A DNA stretch of 64,000 nucleotides. It comes from Chrysoperla carnea. Taxonomy: Eukaryota; Arthropoda; Insecta; Neuroptera; Chrysopidae. The notes under the pieces were generated by a model that saw nothing but the letters and a program-made list of their open reading frames with translations, was not told where the DNA came from and did no database searches. Positions within the stretch are counted from its first letter, which is position 1; each line of letters opens with the position of its first letter. The translations under genes and the position numbers were made by a program. Location of the stretch: the NCBI RefSeq assembly GCF_905475395.1, contig NC_058341.1, positions 36,967,501 to 37,031,500 on the forward strand, in the 5' to 3' direction. Below are positions 35,679 through 48,514 of this stretch, one piece after another.

Positions 35679-37610
35679 ATGTGCGAGCCAATTGTAAAAG
35701 AAATAGGCGAACAATTAACATTAGGCGAAGGACCACATTGGGATGCTGATCAACAAGCATTATATTATGTAGATATCGATGGCAAGGACAATAAAGGTGG
35801 TGCTATTTTAAAATATGTCCCCACAACGGGAAAAATTACACAATGTAATTTTGGTAGTGGCAACACAGTATCATTAGTTCTTCCAATTGCTAATACTTCT
35901 GAAAAATTTGTTGTTACAATTAATAGAAAAATAGTTGTTGTTACATGGAACGGTGTTGATACGAAACCATCAAAAATTGAAGAAGTTCTTGAAGTGGATG
36001 GCCATAGAACATCTAATCGTTTAAACGATGGAAAATGTGATCCGTTTGGACGGGTTTATGCAGGTAAATTAAATTATTATTTTAACAAACCCACTTATAA
36101 ATTAATATCATAGTAATATCAGTAATCCTTTGGAGATCCTAATTCCATTCTCCATTCAATTCACAGTATTCAATTTTTTTTTTAATGTAAAATAGTCATA
36201 TCCATAAAGATTGTATCAGAAAACTCTGGGTTGAACAGATTCATAGATAACGATTCAAAAAAGGTTAAAGATTCAAAAAAAGGCACTTAAGAGAATGTCA
36301 TAGCACTTATTATACTTTCAGGTACTATGGGTGTCGATTATGGTACCGGAAACTATGAGGATCATGCGGGATCACTGTATTTAATTGATTTTGAAAATAA
36401 GAAAGCTAACAAATTACTTGGTGAATTGGGTATAGCAAATGGATTAGCCTGGGAATTAGATAAAAAAGTTATGTACTACATTGATTCATTAAGAAGACGT
36501 GTGGACAAATTTGCCTACGATCCTGAAACTGGGACAATTTGTAAGTAAACTACATTTGCTACGTACATTATGTCTTCTGCTCATTTTATTCAATTAAACA
36601 AGTGAAAACAAACAATTGAGTTAATTGTTGAAATACTATGTATAGATAGTGTTGATGACGCATTCGTTTGTTTTTTACGTCACGTAAGTATAGAAAGATA
36701 TCCACTATTAGACTCCACATAACTGATATTCCCATATAATGCATAATATAAATTACGTACCTAATTTGCGCCCTCGCGGACTTATAGAATAATTGAGTGA
36801 TTTTATGAACACCTATACTAAAATTTTGTTCGTAGCATCAATATTTTTAAGCGTTACAAACTTGGGACTAAACTTAGTATACCTTGTTATATTTCTTATA
36901 TACATATAATATAATAATAAATATCATAAAATTTTAGCAAACAGGCAAATTGCATTTGATATAGAAGCAAATGGTCTTCCAGGATTCCCTGATGGAATGT
37001 GTATTGACACAGAAGGATTTTTATGGGTTGCTCTTTTTAATGGAGGTAGAGTTATTCGAGTGGATCCAACCAATGGAAAATTAGTCAAGACTATTAAACT
37101 TCCAGCAGAACAGGTAATCATAATCACAAGTTTAAAACAACTCTCCGAATTTAAAATAAATGTTGGTTTTTGAAATGAATTGTAGTTAAAACTTCCTTAG
37201 AAAGTTAAAAAAATTGAAGCTGCGTAATCGTCACGCTAAAAATTAAATCTCAAATCAACCCGCCTGGTGAATCAGTGGTATGGCTGTTGAACTGCTAATA
37301 GTATTTTATACCCACGTTAATAATTTCAATTTACAAACTATGAAATTTTAACTATTCATACTATAATTAATTTAAAACAACACAGTTATTCCAAAGTTTT
37401 AAGTTTTCACTTCTATCAACAGTCCCCATGACTGACTATCATTTTTTTTAGATAACATCGTGTGCGTTTGGTGGACCCAACTTAGACATTTTATATGTGA
37501 CATCAGCAGAAATTCATGGAAAAGGAACTACTTCCAAAGCTGGATTAACATTTTCAGTAACCAACACTGGGGCTAGAGGATATCCAGGAGTTAGTGCTGT
37601 ATTACCATAA
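35679..37610 (+). CDS. regucalcin/SMP-30-like protein, copy 3
   Basis: Member of the second, more diverged pair. Exons 35679-36063, 36322-36540, 36938-37113 and 37452-37610 give 312 residues. Intron positions and phases match copies 1-2; exon 1 is four codons longer because of a KDNKGGA loop. The metal-site motifs GEGPHW, NDGKCDP, IANGLAW and PDGMCIDTEG are intact. The tail reads GARGYPGVSAVLP. Against copy 4, exon 1 protein is about 90% identical, and the two share 3' UTR sequence (ATATAGACTGAT after the stop), so the duplication unit ran past the coding region. TTTCAG touches the ATG. It probably has the same lactonase-type fold; the substrate is unknown. Confidence 0.9.
36760..36905 (+). 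repeat. dispersed repeat in intron 2 of copy 3
   Basis: Carries GTGATTTTATGAACACC, TTTTGTTCGTAGCATCA and AAGCGTTACAAACTTGGGAC. Related copies are at 40621-40845, 43215-43450 (inverted) and 48515-48665. The 3' part is conserved and the 5' part variable, as in SINE/LINE or Helitron ends. Family not assigned. Confidence 0.6.
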
Positions 37611-40087
37611 TGATAAAATGAAAAAATTACTTTCATTAAATATAGACTGATGGCGTGACCTGACACCACGACTTTTGGAAGACGAATATTTTTTATATTT
37701 CAAGTCTATGGAAAATTTGAAAACTTTGAATATTAAAAATGATATTATGAAAATTTATAAAATATGAATTTATTAATTTTTGTAAAACTGTATTTAGTAA
37801 AAAATATATTAAATTTTAAATAAAATAATTTCGGATGAAGATTTTTCCAATAGAAATAGTTGTATTAAAAATTCTTAAAATCCCTAACAATGACAAACTT
37901 ACAGAACTACATCTAAAAACTTTTGAAGATGGTGCGTTTAAAAGAAACATGAATACTAGCAGTCTTTTTTTACATTTTTTTTAGTATACACGATAAGAAA
38001 TGCATGGCATTTACTACAATGCTGGTATGGTATAAAGACAGATACATATAGTATATATGTTAGCATAATTAATATTACAGTATTGAATAAGGCTATACAC
38101 CAAAAGTATTGTAGGTATTGCCAACCAGTATGGGTCTGAAGCCCATAATGCATTGACTCGCCCGTCATAACTATTATTATTCTCTCAATACGATATATAG
38201 TATGTAATTCTTACCGTGTATCCACACACTATATAAAAATAGGATAGGTTTCTATGGTATTTTCAGGTTTTAAGGTCCCATCAACCCAATTTAGCTATTT
38301 TGTGTTCGTGTTATTATGCTATAATACAGTTATAATAAAGATACACAAACATAATCGTCATAAAAGAAATGATGCTATATTTCTGGCTATCAATTATACT
38401 AGCGGTTTAGTATATTTAATGTCTATGTACAATCAATGTCAATCATCCTTAGCGGCTAAACTAATAAGTAAAATTACTGCCGATTAAATTTCAGTGCAAT
38501 AAATGCTACTGGCAGAAAAATAATAGCAATATTATTGTTTTCTTTTTGCAAGCTAAATCTTTAAATAGAGAAGTTAGAAAATCCGAAACAATGAAATCAG
38601 TTGGTTTTATAATTGCAATAAAACTGTTTACTCCAGGCCCACAAGCAAGTTTTCCTTACAGGCTTTTCATATATGTTCACTTGAACGAGTACTTTTATAT
38701 GGATTTGACAATCGATACATGTATTTTTTTAAATAAAAAAAGTTGTAAAATCTAGATCCGAATGATTTCAAAACGGAATTCGAAGAATATCAAACGAAGG
38801 CGTAAAATGTCTTTTGTGGGGGGAAAAATTAAAAATTATAATACTAATTATTCTAAAATTTTATCACTTTTATATCCCTACAAAAAATCCATATCGAAAA
38901 ATACATTTAAATAGATAACACGCGCTTCAATTTTAGAAAAATTAATTATTTCCAAAATTAAAAATTGCAACCTATTTTATTCAAAAGTAAAAATCTACAA
39001 ATTTTTTCACACGGGCAGAACGTCAAAATTATTTTGCAATACCATTATCAACTTTACAGATCTATTTTTATGGTAATTGGTTTATTAAAAGCAATTAATA
39101 AGACAAAGTTTTAAGATTAATAATAATTATGATACTAATTACTGCAATCATTATCAGTAATTTATAAATATAAAGATTGGTAAATTATTTTTTACTTTCA
39201 GTATAAAAATTTGATTGATATCAAAAGGAAATATAGATATAAAGGCAATAATACTTATAATTAAATATATTTGCAAAAATATAATTGAAAATTTTTTATT
39301 GAAATTGAATTTTGAAAACGTTACCAATCGAGAGTGCTATCTTTACGTGTTGTGTGTAAAGTTAGAAACATATCGTGTTGTGTGGATTTAGAAACACAAA
39401 GGTAAAATTAATATTGTTTCTCGTGGTTCACTTTGTTAGTAAAAGGTAGACAGAGACGCCACTGAATGCATAGGCGTGGGAACGGCGTCAAAAACAAAAA
39501 TATCTTATAATAAATCTGATTTCCGCAATTTTTAGGTCGAAACAAATTTTTTCTTGTTTCTTACAATCTTCGTCTTGAGAAAATTGTAAAAATTTAAAAA
39601 TTAAAACTTCTTTTCAAGCTAATTTGAACCTAGCAAAAAAATTTCGCCAAAATCCTGTACGAATTATGATTATCGAGATAAAAGCTTCACAGCGCTCAAA
39701 TTTAAAATCTACAATGAACTGACTACGTTATATTTTGGAATAGACAAATAATACATTCAAATAAATTCAATTTTTGTAATTTTTGGGTTATAATTACAGT
39801 AAAAAAAACAGCGAGACAACAATTTTCTCCAATTTTCATGAAAAATCCTTTAACCAAACTTCAATCTGGCAAAAACGCTGCCATTAACTTTGCTTAGATT
39901 AGAGTGACTGTCCTGCGGGGGTGGGGGACACACTTAGACAGTAGAGTCCGCTGTGATACCAAAGGGATTGATCCACCCCCGCTACTCCATGAATCATTTG
40001 GATCTGTTCAAGAACAGCAGGAGTTCTTTGACGTCAACGGAGTTCAGATCGGTGAGGTCGTTAATCCAAATAATGTTCTCATTTCAG
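37611..40087. other. intergenic region between regucalcin copies 3 and 4
   Basis: No exon supported. A donor-like AAAG|GTAAAA near 39402 could end a non-coding first exon of copy 4. The ~190 bp before the copy 4 ATG is richer in G+C than its surroundings. Open frames 37956-38168, 38254-38487 and 38546-38755 show no domain. Confidence 0.35.
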
Positions 40088-43000
40088 ATGTGCGAACCAA
40101 TTATAAAAGAAATAGGCGATCAATTAACCTTAGGTGAAGGCCCGCATTGGGATGCTGATCAACAAGCGTTATACTATGTAGATATCGATGGCAAGGACAA
40201 TAAAGGTGGTGCTATTTTAAAATATATCCCCGCAACGGGAAAAATAACACAATGTAATTTTGGTTGTGGCAACCAGGTTTCACTAGTTCTTCCAGTTGCT
40301 AACACGTCTAACAAATTTGTTGTTTCAATTAATAGAAAAATAGCTGTTGTTACATGGAACGGTATTGATACGAAACCATCAAAAATTGAAGAAGTTCTTG
40401 AAGTAGACGGCCATAAACCATCTAATCGTTTAAACGATGGAAAATGTGATCCTTTTGGACGGGTTTATGCAGGTAATTGTTATTTGCGATAGAAAGTATT
40501 GTCTAGAATTTTTGTTGTTTTTTGAGAAGCTTCCACAAGACTACTAGTGGAAGCTACATGCAAATTTTCAACTGTTTACATTTTATAGTTTTGGAGAAAA
40601 TGGATACCAAAGTGTTTTCTAATTTGCGCTCTCACGGGTAAACAGTGATGTTTACGAAAAAATGTTTTTTTTCTCTAACAGTTTACAAGACTCAACTAAC
40701 CTATGACGGATGGATAACTGGGAATGGACTAATTAAGTGACTTTATGAGCACCCACCTATACCAAAATGTTGCTCGTACCATCATTATTTCTAAGCGTTA
40801 TAAACTTATATACATAGTTATATTTTATATACGTAGTATAAAAAATTACTACAGTAACTTGTTATTAATTTAGATTTTAACAGTAATTTGGCTAATTTGA
40901 TTGAAAAATTCGTGGAGTAATAAGCTATTTGATATCATGGACCCAACGAACAACAAATTAACTTGTTCTACAAAAAGCGGGTGTAGGCCGTGAACTGGCA
41001 GAGACTAAGATTTCGTCAGCTTAATTTCTTGGGCCATATTAGAAAAAAGTGCCTAGAATATGATTAAGCATGTCAAATATTGACATTCTTCATCTCGCCA
41101 ACGACAGGGACAGGTAAAATACCATGATCACCAACGTTTGTTAATCAAACATGGTACTTCATTGATTGATTGAATAAACTAATTATCCCGCGCAAAATTA
41201 GTGAGGTAGTTTAGTTCTTATCTCACGGGCGTAGATAAAATAATTATATATTTTTGAATTATTATTTGAACAAGCATATATCCAGTGATTAACATAAATT
41301 ATTCCTCGGGAAACCAAAATGCTATTGGTGTAATTTTATTGTTACCCATGAGGTAGGGGGCCATAAAACATCTAATCGTTTAACGATGGAAAATGTGATC
41401 TTTTTGGACGGGTTTATGCAAGTAATAGTTATTTACGATAGAAAGTATTTTTGTTTGTTTTTGGAGAAGCTTTCACAAGACTACCAGTGGATGATATTAT
41501 ATTATAGGTTTAAAGTTCTAACTAAGCTTACTTAGATAATCAGCGTAAAATACAAATAATAGAAAAACTGTATCTAACTTAATTTACTACTATAAGAACT
41601 TTGTTAACTCAAATACACAAAATTTAATTCGAATTATAATGAAATTAATAAATATTAAATATCAAAAAAAAAAATTCATTTCCATTTACAATTTATTAAT
41701 TTCATTATAATTCGAATGCTATATTACCTATTTATTTTTTAATATTTTTTTAATTTATATTTAAGTATTATTGTTTTAGCCATTTAATGTTTTGAAATTA
41801 AGTACTTGATAGTAGGGGGGCCCAAGAGGGGATTTGTGTAGTTACTCGAGCGCGTCAGATAAGACATGGGGAGTTCCTTGGACCTTCCTCAGTACCTCCA
41901 CCAAATATTAGCCCTAAATAATAAAATTGCGATAGGTAAATTAACTCGAGCGCGTCAGATTAAGATATGGTGGGTTAATTACATGATAAAAAATGTGAAT
42001 TTCAATCATCTGAAAAATTTTGATCGCACTCGAGTTACTACGGATAACGCAACTTTGCAAGCTTCCCATTTCTTTTCGTCTCGCTTAAATCATCAGATTA
42101 TTGGAATGTACATTTTTTATCATGTAATTAACCCACCATATCTTAATCTGACGCGCTCGAGTTAATTTACCTATTGCAATTTTGTTTTTACTAATTTGGC
42201 CGTCTCCCCTACGTGGGTCCCCCCATATTTAGGGCTAATATTTGGTGGAGGTACTGAGGAAGGTCCAAGGAACCTCCCATGTCTTAATCTGACACGCTCG
42301 AGTAACTACACAAATCCCCTCTTGGGTCCCCTTCTATTGATAAAGGTGAAATATATCAAATCATCGCTATATAAACTGCTGGGCTTGTTTTTTTCTTTTC
42401 AGTTTATATTTAACTCAGTCGAATTTTTTGAACTTTTTACACAAATAACTGCTCCTTCGTTGAGGATTAGAAGAAACTATCACATATGAGAATGTTATAG
42501 GTTTTTATTTTACTTTTAGGTACTATGGGAATTGACTACGGAAATGGAACGTTTGAGGATCATGCTGGATCACTATATATAATTGATTTTGAAAAGAAGA
42601 AAGCCAATAAATTATTAGGTGAATTGGGTATAGCAAATGGATTGGCATGGGAACTAGATCAACAAGTTATGTATTATATTGATTCATTAAGACAACGCGT
42701 GGACAAATATGATTACAATCCTGAAACTGGAGCCATATGTAAGTAAAATACATTTGTTATGTTCCATATTATAGATTATTTCCGTTCTGAAACAAGGTTG
42801 TTGTCGCCCCAAAAATATTTTTAACTTATTCACTCAAACATGTTTAGAAAGGTAAATTTATAATATTGCATACCCCATTTCGAGTGTTTCTCTTTTATTG
42901 ACCAATGCAATACTCTCAAATTTTAGCAATAAATTATCATGGAGATAAAATCTAATTAATTTTTATTTTAGCAAACAGGAAAACTGCTTTCGATCTACAT

Positions 43001-43973
43001 TCAAATGGCGTTCCAGGAAATCCTGATGGTATGTGTATCGATACTAAAGGACTTTTATGGGTTGCTACTTTTGATGGAGGTGTTCTTATTCATGTTGATC
43101 CATCCAATGGAAAATTACTCAAGACTATTAAGCTTCCAGCAAAACAGGTATCACAAACACAAGTTTAAAAGTGACTTATAAATTTAAAATAAATGTTTTT
43201 ATACCTTATAAATGAAATATATCGGAGTATGTTTGTAACGCTTACAAATATTGATGCTGCAAACACAATTGTAGTATAGGTGTTCATAAAATTACCTAAT
43301 TAGCCCATTTTTATTTTTTTCATTTCACCATAACTCGAAAACAAGTTATCGGGCTGAAATTTTTAAATCGTGTCCAGGACGTAAAAAGGGACTTGCAAGT
43401 TCGGGTGAAAACGAAGGGATTACTTAAAAGTCAATTAGATTCATGAGTCATTTTAAACTGTAACAGAGAGAACAAAAATATAAATACAAAAAATACCTTA
43501 TCTAAAACTAAACAACTTTTGGTAGATCAAAATTAGGGCAAAACTTAAGTTTCCATTTTTTCAAAACCTACAAAACATAAAAGAGTTGAAAATTTATAGG
43601 TAGCTTCACTACCTATAAATAGTGAATCTATTGATTCTAATTTCATACTAAACCCATCCGATTATATTACGTGAGTCAAAGAGTTCAATTTTCGAGAAAG
43701 AAGTTTTTTGTTTAAAACATTATGTATAAAAAATAATACTTATTTATAAAAATATAGAATATTTCAATAATTAACTCAGGCAATTGTTTATTTTCACTTA
43801 TTTTTTAGATTACATCGTGTGTATTTGGTGGTTCCAAGTTAGATATTTTATATGTGACCTCAGCAGGAATTCATGGCCAAGGCATCAGCAATCCCAAAGC
43901 TGGGAAATTATTTGAAATTACTAAAACTGGAGCTAGAGGATACCCAGGAGTTAGTGCAGTTTTACCAGAATAA
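40088..43973 (+). CDS. regucalcin/SMP-30-like protein, copy 4
   Basis: Exons 40088-40472, 42520-42738, 42972-43147 and 43809-43973 give 314 residues. The frame is intact through all junctions. Motifs GEGPHW, NDGKCDP, IANGLAW and PDGMCIDTKG are kept. Exon 3 has diverged at the blade following the metal Asp: copy 3 has FNGGRVIRV and this copy FDGGVLIHV, so substrate preference may differ. The start at 40088 follows an acceptor TTTCAG; a longer frame beginning at 39953 merely reads through the upstream intron end. Intron 1 (about 2 kb) has collected a LINE remnant, a broken duplicate of exon 1 and a fold-back element. Confidence 0.9.
40621..40845 (+). repeat. dispersed repeat in intron 1 of copy 4
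   Basis: Longer copy of the family at 36760. It starts AATTTGCGCTCTCACGGG, includes CAGTGATGTTTACGAAAAAA and GACGGATGGATAACTGGGAA, then the ACTTTATGAGCACC, GTTGCTCGTACCATCA and AGCGTTATAAACTT blocks. Confidence 0.6.
40975..41160 (+). mobile_element. LINE 3'-end remnant
   Basis: One frame reads WQRLRFRQLNFLGHIRKKC, resembling the conserved LGHI/LGHV block near the C-terminus of RTE/Jockey-like reverse transcriptases, followed by a degraded TGTGK stretch. It is short and interrupted, and the family assignment is tentative. Confidence 0.4.
41359..41492 (+). pseudogene. broken duplicate of the regucalcin exon 1 / intron 1 junction
   Basis: This 134-bp piece matches the end of exon 1 and the start of intron 1 of copy 4 (40410-40555), about 0.95 kb downstream of the original. 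It has lost one A in the TTTAAACGATGG block, which shifts the frame, and its donor reads GCAAGTAAT instead of GCAGGTAAT, so it cannot be spliced as an exon. AAACATCTAATCG is closer to copy 3, so it may come from a third ancestor or from gene conversion. Confidence 0.8.
41814..42333. mobile_element. fold-back element in intron 1 of copy 4
   Basis: Nearly palindromic, about 520 bp. CCCAAGAGGGGATTTGTG and TTACTCGAGCGCGTCAGAT at the left return inverted at the right end. A second inner pair follows: ACTCGAGCGCGTCAGATTAA with ATGGTGGGTTAATTACATGA. TTGATA occurs just outside both ends and may be part of a target duplication. The G+C-rich arms contrast with the intron. Frames within it are artefacts. 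Confidence 0.75.
43215..43450 (-). repeat. dispersed repeat in intron 3 of copy 4 (inverted)
   Basis: Minus-strand copy of the 36760 family: TTTGTAACGCTTACAAATATT, then TAGGTGTTCATAAAATTACC on the plus strand. It continues into CGAAAACAAGTTATCGGG and TGTCCAGGACGTAAAAAGG, which may be its far end. Confidence 0.5.
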
Positions 43974-46900
43974 TTTTGAACCTATTTAATGTAAAAATAA
44001 AAATTTACAGTTTTACATTAAGTATAGACTGATAAAATGTGATGCATGTACGAATCCACTGGGTGAGTCGGAAGGGATATAAATAATGCAAAAAGGGCAT
44101 TATAAACTTATTTGATTGTAAAAATTAAACTTTAAAATAAATAAATAAGATAGATAATAAATTAAAGGCAATTATTATTTTTTGTATAGTATTTCTGTGA
44201 GCCCTATATCCGATGGTCCGGAAAGAGAGTTTACTGGAGACATTCCAGGAGATCAAACAGATATCTAACATTTCCCGCCTAGCTTAAGGTAATGAAGGTA
44301 TTGTTTTCCTCTTTATTAAAAATATACGGAACTGGTACTTAGAATGTATTCAAATAGTGACTCACCTCGCTTTTTGGTACCCCAATATTTCCCATCGTCG
44401 AATGCTTAATTATTCTCCTCTTCGATTCTGCTACTGTCCTCCGCTTATACATCAGTGAAGTTGGGTCGCTGTGAGTCATAAGTCAGAACCAGAGTTTTCT
44501 CTACTCTACTAACAAGCTCAAGATGACCGGATCCCTGAAATTTTGCACGATAAACGCATTGTACTCTTTCTTTATAAGAACACTTTCTCTTGGTTTTCAT
44601 TTACCTTTGGTGTAGATGATATTATAATACCCTTGGACGTATAATCCACCCAGTTTCATATAACTCTTGATTCCTGATACAACACTTTGAAAAAGACGTA
44701 GAGTAGCACAACTGAGGCTGCTTTAGTTTGGTGATCCATGATCTATTTGGTGAATTGCTGCGATTACCCTAGTGTTACTTTCTTCCGTAGTATCAAGATA
44801 GTAGTAACTCATTTCCATTTCTCTTTCAAGGGATGAAAAGTTACCTACGTGTTGACTTTCCCAATTTTTGCGACCTCCCAGGCAGGTTTTGTTAATTTTT
44901 TGAGTAAAATATGTTAAAAATTAAAATTAATTCGATTGATCACACTTTTCAAACAGAATATTTATTATGCAATAATATATTTTAGCACCAAATAAAGGCA
45001 CTTTTTTATGTAATTGGTACAAAGAATTATTACATTAATAATAAAAATTTTAATAATTTCACATTATTTAAAAAAAATGCAAGCGCATACAAAAAAAAAT
45101 ATTGGTTGCACAGCCCTATTTACAATAATTTCTTTGAAGGCGCGATTATATAATTAATGACTATTTTTAAATCAGTTAATTTAAATATATATTTATTTAC
45201 CTTAGAACAAAGGTCATTAGTTGCCATCAATATTATTCTAAAATGTTTAATCTTCTTTAAGTCGAATGTTTAATCTTCAGCTGACAGATGTCGTACGCAA
45301 ACGTAATAAAGCGTTTTTTTCCATCATGTGTAAGAGAGTTTGATTATGGAAATGAACTTACCATTATATTTCGTTACATATCTTCATAGTTCTTCATAGG
45401 AGTAATTTCAGAAAGTCTGAAAATTTCATAGGTGTTAGCCAACACTGCGTTCTCAATCGTAAACCTATTCCGAATTCTCAAAACGGATGGGTTTAGCCCC
45501 AATAGAGTGCCAAAGATGTAGCATCTATCTCAAATTTGAGCTGATTAGAGAAAGGGTAGAGCCAGTTTTAATCGACAGATATTCTAAAAAAACAAAATCG
45601 ATGTGAGATTAAAAAAATATATACCCTAATTTTTCTGATTGCGAATTGACTAACCCCTCCCTCCTCCCAGCAAATTTTCAGCTAAGTTGCTTATTTAATA
45701 TGAAATTTTCAGCCTGCTGAAATGATTCACTAAAACTTCAGACCGCAGACCTATCATATTTATGTCGTATGTTCGATTCAAGTATTTCGTATAATCTAAA
45801 ATATAAAAATATAATCCAAAAAGAATATTTAAATAAAAAATTGAATTTCTCCCCTGAAATTCAAGACAACAGTGAAGTGTTTTGAAGGCATTTCTATCTA
45901 CCATTAAAATCTCCTAGAATTTCGATTTAAAACAAACTTTTTGAGACATTTAAAATATATACAAACGTTTAATTCTGAAATGAAGTTATTGGATTTAAAA
46001 TTTTGTAGTCAGCTATTATGTATCCTTAAGAGTTATGTAGTATGATTTTGATTATACTATTGTAGTTAATATGAAAACCTTTTCGTAAACGAGAAGTTTG
46101 GAGTAGAAGAATTAGTTTGGTAATTATCCGGTTAGATAGTTAGATATTTATCGCGTAGGGAAGTTAAAAATATTAATACCTTTGTGCACTTTTTTTTCTT
46201 GAATAACTCTGGTATAAAACATCGTGAAAATAGTGTCCTAACAGTTTAAGCCGGGTATAAATATACGCTTTAATTTTTACAAAAGTAAAAATATTTTAAA
46301 ATGTGTTTTTTTGGTTTAAATTAATAGTTTTAGTGTTATTTTAAAAAAGAATGGAAATATCATCCAGGTCTAGCGAATATAAAATTTAAATTAACTGACC
46401 GTATTTCTAACACACATATATAAAATAATTGAAAAGAGAAATATTACAATCCATTAGTTGTGTTAAAAATTTAAAAAAATATTTATTCTGCAGATGTAGT
46501 GTAATCAGGACCGTGTTTAGATATTCGGCACCCGTAGACTATTAATATTGCGCCTTTTTCCATACCAATGAAAATAAGAGAAAACAAATTTAAATAATAT
46601 AAATTTCAAAACGTTTTAAATGTAAACCATTTTCGCCCCCCAAAATACCTAGCAGTCTGCGTCAGTTTTCTTAGGTAAAGAAGAAAGTGCAACGGTAAAA
46701 TTTATTATATTACATCGCAACATTATGTAATATTTTTTCTTTAAGCATGCTAGGTATAATTAAGTTTGTCGCAAGTTAATCGTTTTACACACGTACAGTG
46801 GAATGGCTGGCTTTGAAAGAACACAATTTCTACAGCAACAAATTTTTTTCGTTAAATTTGTAACACATTCAATAGATTATTATAAGATGATTATAATAGA

Positions 46901-48514
46901 TTATAATCAGTAAATATTTTCTTATAATATTTGTTATTAAAATAATACTTTTAAGTACATATAATATAAAATCATTGCAATAATAATAATTATTATAGCT
47001 ATAAAGAACACAATATTGCTGAATATAATATAATAGTTATAATTATTATATTAATAAATAAAAATTTGTGACAATTGAAAAATATCGTTATGCATTTATT
47101 TTTTATAGTATGTTTTAAATTCTTTTGAATTTCAAAAATATCTCGAAAATATTTTGATGTCGTAGAATATCAAAAACATTTGTAAAAATACAATTAGCGT
47201 GTAAAAAAGGTAAACGGTAGGTAATTTTCTATCGTCAGAACTGTAAAAAAGAATTAACTTGGACGGATAAAATAACTTTTCTCCTCAGATGAATATTTCA
47301 AATGGAGTATAACTTATCGTGGTTTTTCGTTATTTTTACAACTTTCTCGATTATCTTCGACATTATTTTCTAGAATACATTTAAAACAAACTATAAAATT
47401 AAAAAGAAGATAATAATTACAGTAAAATAAACGTTATTTATAATATATCATACTTACAATGACTAATTTTCAGTGTTAATTTACAAGCTGTTGGAAAATT
47501 ATGTTTTCCAAGCTTAGGAATTAAAAGAACTCATCAAAATAATAAAGAGAAAACAAACTTACTCAAATTTTCTTCAACTTTTGCTACAGTTGCTAGCTAG
47601 CAAAAACTACAATGCTAGCTAGAGAACCATAGAAAATATTTAAAAAAACAGGAAAATAAAAAACATCCAAAAACGTTCGGTAGTTTTCGGAATTGACCTT
47701 TAAATTGAGACCGTTTCCGTTCTTAAAATGCAAGAAATGAAGAAACTGAGTGTTAGTTTTGATTCTAACAACACAGGGATCTAATTTATTTTTTTATTCA
47801 TAGAAAATAAGTTTTACCAGATTTCTAGACCACATGCAATTTTTTAAATCATTTTAATAAGTTCTCTAGTCTCCTAAAATTGTGAAACTTAATTTTCCAA
47901 CTTCCTGTAATAAATAGTTACTAAATATCTTAGGTATTAGGTCTTAATGCAAAGATATTCTAAAAATTATCGTACAATTTATAAAATATTTTGTTCATCA
48001 CACACATTTTCGTATTTTTTTATTAATATTTGGGATATGTTCTATTAATTGCAATAGAAATTTTTTGTAATTAAGGCACAATAAAAATATACATATACAT
48101 TTTTTAATATCAAAGAAATTAATTAAATCAATTTTTTTTCCTATTAATATTAACAATTTCAAAAAAAATAAAATAAAATAATAAAACGTTTCGTTTTTAA
48201 AAATAATTTTTTAAAGCTCGTAATTATTGGTGCATGGAAGATTTTTTTAAAATTAATACTGATAAATGAAGATATATGAATCAGAAAAATTGATATCAAA
48301 TTTTACACAGCATATTATTGCATATTTATACGTATATACATATCAAAACAAGAAAAATTTCCTGGTTATTGTAAGGACGGAGAGTCTTCTTTCATAAACC
48401 TTTTCTATAGACATGAGAAAAAAATATTTAAAATTTCTAAGAGATCCCAGGATTTTTGGTCAACTCTCATTTTTGTTTTAGGAGAACCATGGGCCCATGG
48501 CCTAAACATTTCAC
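43974..48514. other. gene-free repeat-bearing DNA
   Basis: No coding exon recognised. Near 46506, AGGACCGTGTTTAGATATTC followed by GGCACCCGTAG resembles one end of a hAT-like element, without a clear partner. At 44200-44720 the composition is less AT-rich, with faint broken frames on the minus strand that I could not assign. The rest is AT-rich with nothing visible. Confidence 0.4.

Noticed and set aside
39953-40492. A longer N-terminus for regucalcin copy 4
   Set aside because: The extra residues read through the upstream intron end and its TTTCAG acceptor; copies 1-3 all start at the homologous ATG and no family member has such an extension.
44200-44720. Possible decayed protein-coding element
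   Set aside because: Only faint, interrupted frames; no motif that I could assign to any family.
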